A stretch of DNA of 64,000 nt, taken from Azospirillum sp. TSH64 (GTDB lineage: Bacteria > Pseudomonadota > Alphaproteobacteria > Azospirillales > Azospirillaceae). This document shows, one piece after another, positions 8,816-17,540 of the stretch. Position numbers and translations under genes: made by a program. The notes under the pieces were generated by a model that had not been told where the DNA came from, made no database searches, and worked only from the letters and a program-made list of their open reading frames with translations. How positions within the stretch are numbered: position 1 is the stretch's first letter; each line of letters starts with the position of its first letter. The DNA lies in the NCBI RefSeq assembly GCF_003116035.1, contig NZ_LGQW01000015.1, positions 736,086 through 800,085 of the forward strand. Direction: 5' to 3'.

Positions 8816-9839
8816 GGGCGTGGTCCTGTCGCGAGGGTTGGGCGAGGACGAAGGCGTGTCCGTCCGGGTCGCGGGCCATCAGCGCCCGTCCGAGGCCAAG
8901 GTTGCGGTCCGGCAGGACGACGATCTCCGGCGACACCAAGCGGTGCCGTGCGGCGTCGGCCGGGGTGAGGTCGTCGGTGAGCAGCGTGACCTGCTCGTGC
9001 CAGAGGTCGTTGGCGCGGGTGTCGGCGGGGGCCAGGCGGCCATCGCGCGGCGTCAGATATTCCAGCAATTCGATGCCCGGCCCGGAGGCGGCGCGCAGCG
9101 TGGTGATGCGCAGCCGCGCGCCGAAGACGTTGTTCAGGTGCTCCTGCTCGGTCCCGTAATTTTCCGCACCGCCCGCCACCCGCAGGCCGAGGCGGTCGCG
9201 GTAGAGGGCAAGGCTGGCATCGGTGTCGGCGACCACGATGGCGGTGTGGTCGATGCCGAGGAACAGGCGGTCATCGGCACGGTGCCACTTCGAATCGCCC
9301 TTGCCGGGCGGGAATTGCAAGATCTCCAGCGGGTTGCCGTCCGGGTCCTTGAAATAGAAGGCGCGGATGCCCCCAGCGTTTGGGTTCCAGTCCGGCAGGG
9401 TCTGCGGGCCGGTGGAGGCGTGCCTCGCCTTTGCGGCACGCAGCCGCGCGTAGGCCCGATCCATGTCGCTGACGATGATGGCGACATGCTGGAACCAGCG
9501 GTCGTTGCTGCGGGAGTCCGCCGGGATCGGCCGGCCCTCGGGGGCAAGGTACTGGATCAGTTCCACCGCCTCGTCGCCCAGAGCCATGCGAACCACGCGG
9601 ATGCGCGCGCCAAAGACGCCGGTCAGCGCCTCGTACTCAGGACCCGCCATCTCCACATCGGAAACGGGGCGGAAGTCGAGCGCGCCGCGGTAGAACGCCA
9701 GCGCCCGGTCCATATCGGACACAGTGATGCCGACGGAATCCACCGCCCGCACCGTCTGCGCCATGGCGGCTGCGCTCAGCATCAGCACGGCGAAGCCGGC
9801 CAGGACGATAATGGGGAGGATGGAGCGGGAGGGAGTCAT
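8808..9839 (-). CDS. Exported two-domain VOC (glyoxalase/dioxygenase fold) protein
   Basis: A 343-residue protein starting with a clear Sec signal peptide (about 1-28, hydrophobic LPIIVLAGFAVLMLSAAAMA). Two VOC repeats follow: VDSVGITVSDMDRALAFYRG near residue 33 and GIDHTAIVVADTDASLALYR near 190, each with the usual beta-alpha-beta-beta-beta layout. VOC proteins use a divalent metal for lyase, dioxygenase or resistance functions. Most are cytoplasmic, so a signal peptide is notable and points to a periplasmic job. It overlaps GMC by 4 nt (ATGA) and the DoxX fusion by 8 nt, implying translational coupling. The substrate is not predictable. Confidence 0.85.
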   Translation of the reverse strand: MTPSRSILPIIVLAGFAVLMLSAAAMAQTVRAVDSVGITVSDMDRALAFYRGALDFRPVSDVEMAGPEYEALTGVFGARIRVVRMALGDEAVELIQYLAPEGRPIPADSRSNDRWFQHVAIIVSDMDRAYARLRAAKARHASTGPQTLPDWNPNAGGIRAFYFKDPDGNPLEILQFPPGKGDSKWHRADDRLFLGIDHTAIVVADTDASLALYRDRLGLRVAGGAENYGTEQEHLNNVFGARLRITTLRAASGPGIELLEYLTPRDGRLAPADTRANDLWHEQVTLLTDDLTPADAARHRLVSPEIVVLPDRNLGLGRALMARDPDGHAFVLAQPSRQDHAHD

Positions 9840-11398
9840 GCCGCACCTCCCGCCGCCCCGAGGCGCTCAATCAGGTGGTCGCCGACGCGCAGCGCGTTGG
9901 CGATGATGGTCAGCGTCGGGTTCACCGCCGCGCTGGAAGGAAAGATGCTGGCGTCCGCCACGTACAGATTGTCCACCTCGTGCGCCTTGCAGTTCACGTC
10001 TAGCGCCGAGGTCTTCGGGTCGTGGCCGAAGCGGATGGTCCCGTTCTGGTGGCCGGTGCCGGCGATGGGGATGCGCTTGCCGAAATAAGCCTCGCGAGGG
10101 ATCAGGGTGCGCTCACAGCCGATGCGGGCCAGGAGACCCTTCAGCTTGGCGACCAGCCGTTCATGTGCCTCGACGTTGTTCGGCGTGTAGCGCAGGGTGA
10201 TGCGGCCGTCTCGCCCGACCTCCACCCGGTTGTCGGGATCGGGCAGATCCTCCGACGTCAGCCAGAAGTCGAGCGCGCGCCTTGCCAGCGTGTCGGCGGC
10301 AAAACCCGGCAGCAGTCCGCCGCTTTCGGCGGCGAACATGGCGGCGTCGGTCTTGCCGAGCATCTGGATATGGCCAAGCGGATGGTCCCAGTCGTCCGCC
10401 CCGAAATAGAAGTCGTTGAGTCCCAGCGTCTTCTGGAAACGCGTCGGATTGGGGCGGCGCGACACGGCGACGAGGGCCGAATTCAGGTGGCACATGTAAT
10501 GCCGCCCGACCACGCCCGAGCCGTTGGCGAGCCCGTCCGGATGCCGGTCGTTGGCCGAGCGCAGCAGCAGCGCGGCGGAGTTGATGGCTCCGCAGGAGAC
10601 GACGACGAGATCGCCACGGTAGGTCTCGGCCATGCCGTGCCGGCGGACCGCCACGCCGGTGACGGTGCGTCCCGAGGAGTCGGTTTCCAGCCGTTCCACA
10701 TAGGCGCCGGTGAGCAGTGTGACGTTGGGATGCTCGACCGCCGGAGCGACGCAGGTGACATGCGCGTCCGCCTTGGCTTGCACCAGGCATGGAAAACCGT
10801 CGCAGGTGGAGCAGCGCAGGCAGGCGCTGCGATGCGGCTGCGCTTCGTCCAGGCGGATGCCGACGGGCAGCGGGAACGGCCGGTGTCCGGCGCGCATCAG
10901 GTCGTCGGACAGTTCCTGGATGCGGGGCTCGTGGCTGACCGGTGGGTGGGGGTAAGGATCGGCGCAGGGCGGCTCGGTCGGATCGCTGCCGCGCAGGCCA
11001 TGCACGCCGTAGAGCCGTTCGGCCCTGATGTAGTAGGGCGCCAGGTCGGCGTAGCCGATCGGCCAGGGCGGCGAGATCCCGCCCCTGTGGTGCAGCGTGC
11101 CGAAATCCCGCTCGCGCAGGCGCAGCAGCACGGCGCCGTAGAATTTGGTGTTGCCGCCGACACAGTAATGGATGCCGGGATGGAAGGGGCGGCCGTCCTT
11201 GTCGAGCCAGGTCTCGTCCGCCTTGTACTTGCCGTCCACCACGACGGCTCTGGAATCCCAGTTATCGCGCTCGCGCGGCAGATAGTCGCCGCGTTCCAGC
11301 AGCAGGATGCGCTTGCCGGTGGGCGCCAGATGGTGGGCCAGTGTGCCGCCCCCCGCCCCGGTGCCGACGATGATGACGTCGTAGCGCTCAGTGGACAT
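9836..11398 (-). CDS. GMC-family FAD-dependent oxidoreductase
   Basis: A 520-residue glucose-methanol-choline oxidoreductase. The N-terminal FAD Rossmann site is YDVIIVGTGAGGGTLAHHL. The C-terminal GMC domain has GTGHQNGTIRFG with the probable catalytic His, then VADASIFPSSAAVNPTLTI. A cysteine cluster CLRCSTCDGFPC (C-x2-C-x2-C-x4-C) near residue 200 could hold a metal or Fe-S centre. The family oxidises alcohols or sugars, passing electrons to O2, cytochromes or quinones. No signal peptide is seen. It overlaps the aquaporin gene by 11 nt and the VOC gene by 4 nt, within the same operon. Confidence 0.9.
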   Translation of the reverse strand: MSTERYDVIIVGTGAGGGTLAHHLAPTGKRILLLERGDYLPRERDNWDSRAVVVDGKYKADETWLDKDGRPFHPGIHYCVGGNTKFYGAVLLRLRERDFGTLHHRGGISPPWPIGYADLAPYYIRAERLYGVHGLRGSDPTEPPCADPYPHPPVSHEPRIQELSDDLMRAGHRPFPLPVGIRLDEAQPHRSACLRCSTCDGFPCLVQAKADAHVTCVAPAVEHPNVTLLTGAYVERLETDSSGRTVTGVAVRRHGMAETYRGDLVVVSCGAINSAALLLRSANDRHPDGLANGSGVVGRHYMCHLNSALVAVSRRPNPTRFQKTLGLNDFYFGADDWDHPLGHIQMLGKTDAAMFAAESGGLLPGFAADTLARRALDFWLTSEDLPDPDNRVEVGRDGRITLRYTPNNVEAHERLVAKLKGLLARIGCERTLIPREAYFGKRIPIAGTGHQNGTIRFGHDPKTSALDVNCKAHEVDNLYVADASIFPSSAAVNPTLTIIANALRVGDHLIERLGAAGGAA

Positions 11399-12197
11399 GG
11401 ATGTCCTCCATGGAGTGGGCCGCCGCGCCGGGATGGCCGCAGAAGATGCAGGGATGCCGCGGGTCGTGGTCGAGCTTGGCGCAGGCGGCAGGGCGCCCCA
11501 CCCGCAGATGCGCCTCGGCGGCCAGCAGCATCCCCAGGGGTGGTGCCACGGCGTAAATCCAGGCGTGGGTCCACACCCCGCCGGCGACCGCCGAGGCCAG
11601 CGTGCGCGCCGGGTTGATGCTCATGCCCGACAGCGGTGCCGCGGCGGTGATGAAGAACGCCACCAGTGCTCCGGCGCACAGCCCGGTCAGGCGCATCCGG
11701 CGCGTGTCGCCGGAGATGGCCAGCACCGTCGACATCAGGACGAAAGCCATCGCCGCTTCGACGGTGAAGGCCGCTGCCGGACCGGCAGGGCCCGGTACCG
11801 TGGCGATGGCGGAGAGTGGCGGCAGCGTGAACCGCTCACCCAGCAACCCCGCCACCAGCAGCGCGCCGGTGATGCCTCCCAGGCACTGGAAGACCACGTA
11901 GAAGGCCGCGTCGGCCGCGGTGATCTTGCCCAGACGCAGGAAGGCCAGCGTGACGGCCGGGTTGATGTGCGCTCCCGACCGCCGGCCCATGGGGGAGTGG
12001 ATGATCGCCACCGCCGTCAGGCCCATGGCTGCCCCCATCAGCGCACGCCGGCCAAATGCCGACGGCAGCGCATGGCGGACCGGCGAGGCGGGGTGCTCCA
12101 GCAGCGTGGCGACGAGACCGGCGGACAGCATGAAGAGACCAACCCCGATCGCCTCCATGAGGTACTCCGGCCAGTGCGCGCGAAGGGTGTGCGGCAT
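11388..12197 (-). CDS. Aquaporin/glycerol facilitator family (MIP) channel
   Basis: A 269-residue six-helix MIP channel with both pore motifs: NPA in GAHINPAVTLAF near residue 78 and NPA in GMSINPARTLAS near 195. It would allow passive passage of water, small polyols or hydrogen peroxide across the inner membrane. The C-terminal tail (about 235-269) is hydrophilic and carries HDPRHPCIFCGHPG, a Cys/His cluster that may bind metal and is not part of the usual channel fold. It starts 3 nt after the SDR stop and overlaps GMC by 11 nt. Confidence 0.9.
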   Translation of the reverse strand: MPHTLRAHWPEYLMEAIGVGLFMLSAGLVATLLEHPASPVRHALPSAFGRRALMGAAMGLTAVAIIHSPMGRRSGAHINPAVTLAFLRLGKITAADAAFYVVFQCLGGITGALLVAGLLGERFTLPPLSAIATVPGPAGPAAAFTVEAAMAFVLMSTVLAISGDTRRMRLTGLCAGALVAFFITAAAPLSGMSINPARTLASAVAGGVWTHAWIYAVAPPLGMLLAAEAHLRVGRPAACAKLDHDPRHPCIFCGHPGAAAHSMEDIHVH

Positions 12198-12200
12198 CGC

Positions 12201-13049
12201 TCAGCCTCCGGACTCGAAGCCGGGGTAGAGCGTCATGCCCCCGTCCACGAACAGCGTCGTGCCGGTGATGTAGTCGGCGGCATCCGACGCCAGCCATGCC
12301 GCCGCCGCCGCGATGTCCTCCGGCTCGCCGATGCGCTTGTAGGGGACGAGCTTCAGGAGCGACGCGTAGGCTTCCGGTGTCTCCCAGGCCTCGCGGTTGA
12401 TCGGCGTGCGGATGGCGCCGGGAGCGATGCCGACGACGCGGATGCGGTCGGCCGCCAATTCCTGCGCCAGGGTTTTCATCATCAGCATGACGCCGCCCTT
12501 CGAAGCCGCGTAATTGACGTGCCCGGCCCATGGGATAATCTCGTGCACCGAGCTGACACAGATGATCTTGCCGAGCGCGCGCGAGACCTCCGGGCGTGGC
12601 CCGCGCCGCTTGAACTCGCGCACGGCTGCGCGGGCGCAGAGAAACTGGCCGGTGAGGTTCACGCCGATCACCCGGTTCCACTGCTCCAGCGTCATCGTCT
12701 CGACCGGTGCGTCCTGTTGCAGGCCGGCGTTGTTGACCAGGATGTCCAGCGTGCCGAATGCGGTGATGGTGTGGGCGAACATCGCCTCGACCTCGTCCTC
12801 GCGCGAAACATCGGCCTTCACCGTGACGGCGCGCACGCCGAGGTCGCGGAATTCGGCCGCGGCCGCCTCGGCGGCGGCCTCCCCACGGGTGTAGTTGAGC
12901 GCGACGTCGGCGCCGGCCTCCGCCAGGGCACGCGCTATTGCGCGTCCGATTCCCGAACTGGACCCGGTCACCAAGGCCCGCTGACCGTACAGTGGACGCG
13001 CGTCTCCTCTCGCCGGCCCATGCCCGGGCCGCCCGAAATTGCCTTCCAT
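12201..13049 (-). CDS. SDR-family oxidoreductase (glucose 1-dehydrogenase-like)
   Basis: A 282-residue classical short-chain dehydrogenase. The cofactor site is ALVTGSSSGIGRAIA, then NNAGLQQDAP and the catalytic Ser-Tyr-Lys set (VSSVHEII, then NYAASKGG). The end, ITGTTLFVDGGMTLYPGFES, resembles glucose 1-dehydrogenase-like SDRs with a C-terminal aromatic tail. The start at 13049 is fixed by AGGAGGTC just upstream; the ATG at 13079 lacks a site. It is the first gene of the seven-gene minus-strand operon, and the palindrome at 13177 lies 128 bp upstream. Substrate unknown, perhaps a sugar or polyol given the operon. Confidence 0.88.
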   Translation of the reverse strand: MEGNFGRPGHGPARGDARPLYGQRALVTGSSSGIGRAIARALAEAGADVALNYTRGEAAAEAAAAEFRDLGVRAVTVKADVSREDEVEAMFAHTITAFGTLDILVNNAGLQQDAPVETMTLEQWNRVIGVNLTGQFLCARAAVREFKRRGPRPEVSRALGKIICVSSVHEIIPWAGHVNYAASKGGVMLMMKTLAQELAADRIRVVGIAPGAIRTPINREAWETPEAYASLLKLVPYKRIGEPEDIAAAAAWLASDAADYITGTTLFVDGGMTLYPGFESGG

Positions 13050-13176
13050 GACTGACCTCCTGTATGAACGGTGGCGCACGGCCCGGATGTCACGGGGGCG
13101 GTTCGCGCCGTCTTTCGCATTTCGGAGCCTAAGTGCCCCGGCCTGCGGTTGTGAAATGCCCGATGTCTTTGGTCTC

Positions 13177-13193
13177 CATAGCGGCCGGCTATG
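13177..13193. promoter_or_regulatory. LysR-type operator CATAG-N7-CTATG (site B)
   Basis: CATAGCGGCCGGCTATG differs from site A (715-731) at one base only, including the spacer. It lies in the 152-bp gap between the 57-residue membrane protein gene and the SDR gene that heads the long minus-strand operon. The near identity suggests one regulator, most simply the LysR product of 857-1783, controls both places. Confidence 0.65.
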
Positions 13194-13201
13194 GCATGCG
13201 C

Positions 13202-13375
13202 TCAGGGCAGGAAGTTGACGACGGGTGCCACCGCCACGAGGACAAGGATGAGGGTCGCGGCCCGCCGCTCGACCGAGGACCAGCGTGCCCAGTCGCGCAG
13301 GAAGCTGCGCAGGGTCTGTCGCAGGCTGAGGGTATGCGCGGTGGACGGTTCGGTGCGTGCGTTGGCATCGCTCAT
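13202..13375 (-). CDS. Small membrane protein, 57 residues, function unknown
   Basis: The frame from ATG 13375 to TGA at 13202-13204 encodes MSDANARTEPSTAH at its start, a basic amphipathic middle with several Arg, and a hydrophobic C-terminal helix (about 41-55, TLILVLVAVAPVV). AAAGGAGG lies ideally placed upstream (complement of 13376-13388), which is the main reason to call this real. It precedes the SDR operon on the same strand by 152 bp, with operator site B in between, so it may be a separate short transcript or the leading gene. No family recognised. Confidence 0.68.
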   Translation of the reverse strand: MSDANARTEPSTAHTLSLRQTLRSFLRDWARWSSVERRAATLILVLVAVAPVVNFLP

Positions 13376-14160
13376 GGCATCCTCCTTTGAACTACCGGCC
13401 CCTGAGTTGCCGGTGATCCGACGCCGTTCATGCTAGAGTCGGGCGGGCGGTCTTGTTAAATGGCAAGAATTCATCGCTTCGATGCCGGGTGGCTATGGTG
13501 CGGCAGCGATGTCCAGGCGCGGCCGCTATCGTATCGATGTCATCAATCGATTTCGCTCCGTCGTTCTTCCGGACCTATCGTTCAGTTATAAAGTTGGAAG
13601 GCTGAAATTATCTTCTGGACGAGCAGGAAAATCGCAATCAAATGAGTTCGCCGTGTCGTCACATCGTCTTATCACTATCGCTGCTCTTACCTTCATTTCC
13701 TTGGAATCATCAGAAATTTCTCGCAAAAATTGTTTTTTCGCCTTCTGCGATGAAGTTCCCGGTGCAGCTTGCGGAGACCAAGTCCTCCGTCTGCACCTTC
13801 AACAGAGCGACCCTGGACTGGACGGAGCGCTTAGAGGCCGACAAGTACGTCGCCCGCCCGGAATCGCTGTACGGCCTTGGTTCGGAGAAGAATGCCAGGG
13901 AGTTCCTTGACGTGGCACGCAGCCGGCTGCGGCATGTCGATCATGCCCTGGGACATGCAGTTGACCTCAGGTATCGGGGACCAACTCCGCTCGCCGCACG
14001 GAGCATCGGCATGCGCAAAGATCGGGGAGGGTTGCCCGTCGCCGGGCGAGCCTCTTTTCGGCATTTGCAGCAAGGAGATGTCGCTTCAGACCGAGATGGC
14101 TGGCAGCCGCAATTCTCGGTGGCTTCGCGCCCCCGCAACCAACCTTTACCGAACATACCA

Positions 14161-14198
14161 AAGGCCGGCCGCTTTCTCAGCGCCGGCCTTCTGTTTTT
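14161..14198 (+). terminator. Hairpin followed by T-run
   Basis: Arms AAGGCCGGC (14161-14169) and GCCGGCCTT (14182-14190) surround a 12-base loop and are followed by CTGTTTTT, the form of a plus-strand intrinsic terminator. There is no intact plus-strand gene upstream, so it is probably a leftover of a lost gene. Confidence 0.6.
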
Positions 14199-14333
14199 GG
14201 GCTCAGCCGAAGGCCGAGAGGCGTCACCAGATCACTCTCCAACTCGATCTCGACGACGCTGGTCATCAGCGGTGCTGATGCGCACCGTTACCTGCTCGAT
14301 CAGCGAACGCAGCCGGTCGAGCGTTTCGATCTG
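14177..14333 (-). pseudogene. C-terminal remnant of a site-specific recombinase (frameshifted)
   Basis: One minus-strand frame reads QIETLDRLRSLIEQVTVRIS, and after a one-base shift the next reads VVEIELESDLVTPLGLRLSP before a TGA at 14177-14179. Together they match the tail typical of large serine recombinases (a helix ending in LI..V.V followed by a D/E-rich beta hairpin and a short hydrophobic strand). No upstream catalytic domain remains. A similar tail is found at 60799-60993. Assignment rests on pattern resemblance only. Confidence 0.45.
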
Positions 14334-14659
14334 ACGATGGGGATGCCGCGGATCTGGCTATACATCGCGCAGATGCACCCTCAAGTACAACGTCCGGGGC
14401 GGAGGCGAATTGGACATCGCGCCAGCTATACCCTCAGCCGAGCAGCAGTTGCCCCGTTTTGTGACGGGCTTCCAATGATTTGGGTCGGAGGTCATAGCCG
14501 GTTTCCGGCGCAGCAGGAGCTATACCTGATCAATACCCAGCGCAACCAACTGTGCCAGTTCAACGCCTCATCCAGATGTCTTCAACATTCCGCCGGATAA
14601 CCTCCTATAGCGTCGTGCATTTCATAGGAAACGCACGACGCCATCGTCCCGACGCCGAC

Positions 14660-16813
14660 TCACCTGTCGGATGTGATCGGCAGATTCCGAACACGGTTGC
14701 CCGTCGCTGCATACACGGCGTTTGCAACGGCAGGGGCGATGCCGGACGTACCGGATTCACCGACACCGAACGGCGCCTCTCCACTTTCGATGAGATGAAC
14801 GGCCACGCGTGGAGCTTCGTCCATCCGCACCGCGGCGTAGCTGTCGAAATTCCCCTGTTCGACACGCCCCTCGGAGAAGGTGATCTGGCCGTAGAGCGCG
14901 GCGGAGAGGCCGAAGATGACGCCGCCCTGGATCTGGGCGATCACCGTGTCGGGATTGACCAGCTTGCCGCAGTCGACGACGGAGGTGACCCTGCCCACCC
15001 GAAGCGATCCGCCGTCATGGACGGAGACCTCGGCGATCTGGGCAAGGATCGTTCCGCCGAAATCCTGAAGAAGACTGATGCCGCGGCCGCTTCCTGGAGG
15101 CAATGGCTCGCCCCAGGCGGATTTTTCGGCTGCCAGATCCAGCACGGCCCGCAGGCGCGGGTCATCCCGAAGGTGCCGCCGGCGGAATTCCAACGGATCG
15201 ACCCCGCTCGCCGCAGCCAGTTCGTCGATGAAGCTCTCGACGACGAACACGTTGTGGGTGGTTCCGACGCCTCTCCAGAAGCCGGACCGGAAAGCGTGCT
15301 CCTCATGCCGGACATAATCGACATGCCGGTTCGGGAATTGGTAAGGACCGGTCGCACTGGTCACCGCATCGGGGTCGAGCCCGTTCTGAACGGCCGGCGG
15401 CAGCCAGCGGGCGAGGGGCGACGGGCCGACGATCCGGTGGAACCAGCTCGTGACCCGGCCGTCCCGATCGAGTCCGGCTCGCAGCGTGTTGTGATAGGCC
15501 GGCCGGTAGAAATCGTGCTGCGTGTCCTCCTCGCGGCTCCAGACGACCTTGACCGGGTGGTCCAGACGCCGCGCGATGGACACGGCCTGGACGATGTTGT
15601 CGGTCTCGGCACGCCTGCCGAACGAGCCGCCGAGATATTGGTTGTGAATCGTCACACGATCCTGCTGCAGGCCCGCGGCGGCAGCCGCGGCAGCCTGGGC
15701 GCGGCTTGCCGCCTGGGTGCCGACCCAGACGTCACAGCGCCCGCCGTGCAGATGGACGGTGCAGTTGAGCGGTTCCATCGCCGCGTGGGCCAGGAGCGGC
15801 AGCCGGTAAACGGCCTCCGCCCGCCGCGCCGCGCTGGCGAAGGCGCCCGCCTCGTCGCCCGCCTCGTCGCCGACCACGCCGTCCCGCTGTGAGGCGGCGT
15901 CCAGTTCGCCCTTGAGGCGGGCGGTCGAGAAGCCGGCGTTCGGCCCATCGTCCCAGGTGACGACCATGGTATCGAGAGCTTTCTTCGCGGCCGCCCAGTG
16001 GTCGGCGACGACCGCCACGGCATCATCGAGGCGAACAACGCTGCGGACTCCCGTCACCCGGCGTGCTTCGCGGTCGTCCAGACTGGCGATCCGCCCCCCG
16101 AGCACCGGCGAGGCCATCACCGCGGCGATCTTCATTCCCGGCAATCGCACATCCATGCCGAAGATCGCGGTGCCATTGATCTTGTCCGCCGAGTCCAGCC
16201 GCTTCTGCGGCCGTCCAATCAGGGTGAAGGCCGCCGCGTCTTTTAGCGTCACCTGCGGCGGTATGGGCAAGGTCGCCGCCCGTTCGGCGAGGTCGCCATA
16301 GGCGATGCGGCGGCGCGTCCGATCATGGACGACGAATCCCTCCGCCGCCCGGCATTCGGCGGCGTCCACCCGCCACTCCGCGGCGGCCGCGGCGATCAGC
16401 ATCGTCCGCGCCGTGGCCCCGGCGCGGCGCATCGGCTCCCACGCCGCACGCATCGACAGCGAACCGTCGGTCTCCTGCGCTCCCATGATCGGGTTGCGGT
16501 AAAGCATGTCGTCGGCCGGCGCGTGTTCGAGCGTCACCGCGGCAAGCGGCACCTCCAGCTCCTCCGCGATCAGCATCGGCACCGAAGTATAGGTGCCTTG
16601 TCCCATCTCGACATAGGGCATGGTCAGCGTGACGGTGCCGTTCCGGGCGATCCTGATGAACGCGTTCGGAGCAAAATCGACCGGGCCGCTCTTCGAGAGA
16701 ACCGGCGCCGCCAGCGGAACGCCGACCAGCAGCCCGCCCCCGACGGCGATGCCTGCGGACAGGACGGTGCGGCGCGATGGGCCGTGGCCCGGGCGGGTGG
16801 CGGGAGTCGTCAT
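14660..16813 (-). CDS. Molybdenum hydroxylase large subunit (isoquinoline 1-oxidoreductase beta-type)
   Basis: A 717-residue molybdopterin-binding subunit of the xanthine-dehydrogenase family. The N terminus has a twin-arginine signal ([15 protein letters not shown]), so the complex is exported folded to the periplasm. Later motifs are [29 protein letters not shown] and, near the C terminus, [19 protein letters not shown] with the likely catalytic Glu. It would hydroxylate an N-heterocycle or oxidise an aldehyde, with electrons leaving through the [2Fe-2S] subunit. The start at 16813 overlaps the small subunit stop by 4 nt (ATGA). The longer frame up to 17710 is not coding. Confidence 0.9.
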   Translation of the reverse strand: MTTPATRPGHGPSRRTVLSAGIAVGGGLLVGVPLAAPVLSKSGPVDFAPNAFIRIARNGTVTLTMPYVEMGQGTYTSVPMLIAEELEVPLAAVTLEHAPADDMLYRNPIMGAQETDGSLSMRAAWEPMRRAGATARTMLIAAAAAEWRVDAAECRAAEGFVVHDRTRRRIAYGDLAERAATLPIPPQVTLKDAAAFTLIGRPQKRLDSADKINGTAIFGMDVRLPGMKIAAVMASPVLGGRIASLDDREARRVTGVRSVVRLDDAVAVVADHWAAAKKALDTMVVTWDDGPNAGFSTARLKGELDAASQRDGVVGDEAGDEAGAFASAARRAEAVYRLPLLAHAAMEPLNCTVHLHGGRCDVWVGTQAASRAQAAAAAAAGLQQDRVTIHNQYLGGSFGRRAETDNIVQAVSIARRLDHPVKVVWSREEDTQHDFYRPAYHNTLRAGLDRDGRVTSWFHRIVGPSPLARWLPPAVQNGLDPDAVTSATGPYQFPNRHVDYVRHEEHAFRSGFWRGVGTTHNVFVVESFIDELAAASGVDPLEFRRRHLRDDPRLRAVLDLAAEKSAWGEPLPPGSGRGISLLQDFGGTILAQIAEVSVHDGGSLRVGRVTSVVDCGKLVNPDTVIAQIQGGVIFGLSAALYGQITFSEGRVEQGNFDSYAAVRMDEAPRVAVHLIESGEAPFGVGESGTSGIAPAVANAVYAATGNRVRNLPITSDR

Positions 16814-17292
16814 TGCGCCGTCTCCATGGCCGGCTTGGCGAGATGGGCGGCGTGTCGGATCGCGTCGCGGATGCGGCTGTAGGTTCCGCAGCGGCAGAGA
16901 TTTCCCGACATCGCCTCGTCGATCTCGCCATCGGACGGGTCGGGGTTTCCGGCGAGCAGGGCGGCGGCCGACATGATCTGGCCGGGCTGGCAATAGCCGC
17001 ACTGCACCACCTCCAAGTCGATCCAGGCCTGCTGGACAAACCGGCCGGCGTCGGTGCGGTCCACGCCCTCGACGGTCACGATCCCGGCGGTGCCGACGCT
17101 GTCGATCGGAGTCTGGCAGGCGCGGATCGCCACGCCGTCGATGTGCACCGTGCAGCAGCCGCAAAGGCCGGCACCACAACCGAATTTCGTTCCAGTCATC
17201 CCGAGGATGTCGCGGAGCGCCCACAGCAGGGGCGTGTCGCCATCGGCGTCGATCTCGCGCGTCTCGCCGTTGATGGTCAGTCTGTAGGGCAT
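16810..17292 (-). CDS. Molybdenum hydroxylase [2Fe-2S] subunit (isoquinoline 1-oxidoreductase alpha-type)
   Basis: A 160-residue iron-sulfur protein. The N-terminal ferredoxin-like domain has [10 protein letters not shown] near residue 40. The C-terminal helical domain has [10 protein letters not shown] near 100 and [13 protein letters not shown] near 137, so both [2Fe-2S] sites are complete. It pairs with the large subunit downstream to pass electrons from the molybdenum site to a membrane cytochrome or quinone. CAGGAGATC upstream supports the ATG at 17292 rather than 17313. No cytochrome c subunit, often third in such operons, is present here. Confidence 0.93.
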   Translation of the reverse strand: MPYRLTINGETREIDADGDTPLLWALRDILGMTGTKFGCGAGLCGCCTVHIDGVAIRACQTPIDSVGTAGIVTVEGVDRTDAGRFVQQAWIDLEVVQCGYCQPGQIMSAAALLAGNPDPSDGEIDEAMSGNLCRCGTYSRIRDAIRHAAHLAKPAMETAQ

Positions 17293-17453
17293 GTCGTCGA
17301 TCTCCTGATCCAAAGGGGGCCACGGTCATCGCCAACCCCGCATCAGTGCGTTCCGGTGTTTGGCGAAGGGCGGTCGGCAGGCCCTGCATTTTCTGGATCA
17401 GGAGGTATTGCGGCAGGTTTACCCGTACAATCCCGGGGCGTTTGACTTGAAAG

Positions 17454-17470
17454 TTCACATTATGTGAACG
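17454..17470. promoter_or_regulatory. Perfect palindrome between hydroxylase operon and LysR gene
   Basis: GTTCACAT, one centre T, then ATGTGAAC. It contains T-N11-A spacing and lies 71 bp before the LysR GTG start and 162 bp before the divergent [2Fe-2S] subunit start, the usual place for a LysR autoregulatory and activation site. Confidence 0.7.
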
Positions 17471-17540
17471 TAGGCGCCGGCCGGCGTGCCGGTTGCCTCG
17501 GATCGGGTTCCGAAATCGCCGAGTTTCGCGGGAGGAGCAT

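Larger units (their letters stand above)
13376..14659. other. Gene-poor 1.28-kb stretch with decayed mobile DNA
   Basis: No convincing gene is seen. Short frames between 13482 and 14334 on the plus strand have low-complexity or mismatched composition and no recognisable domain. The part at about 13540-13760 is visibly richer in A and T than the flanks. The stretch holds a plus-strand hairpin with a T-run at 14161-14198 and a frameshifted recombinase tail at 14177-14333. It ends with a 9-bp inverted repeat (GCGTCGTGC at 14610-14618, GCACGACGC at 14633-14641) just past the stop of the molybdenum hydroxylase gene, where it may act as a weak terminator. Confidence 0.6.

Noticed and set aside
13482..14334. 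Plus-strand frames in the gene-poor stretch
   Set aside because: No ribosome site, no recognisable domain, and the frames cross a hairpin with T-run and a recombinase remnant on the other strand.
14599..14629. CCTAT and ATAGG around 14603-14628 as another regulon site
   Set aside because: The arms face outward (CCTAT first) with a spacer of the wrong length, so it does not match ATAG-N7-CTAT. It is part of the hairpin after the hydroxylase gene.
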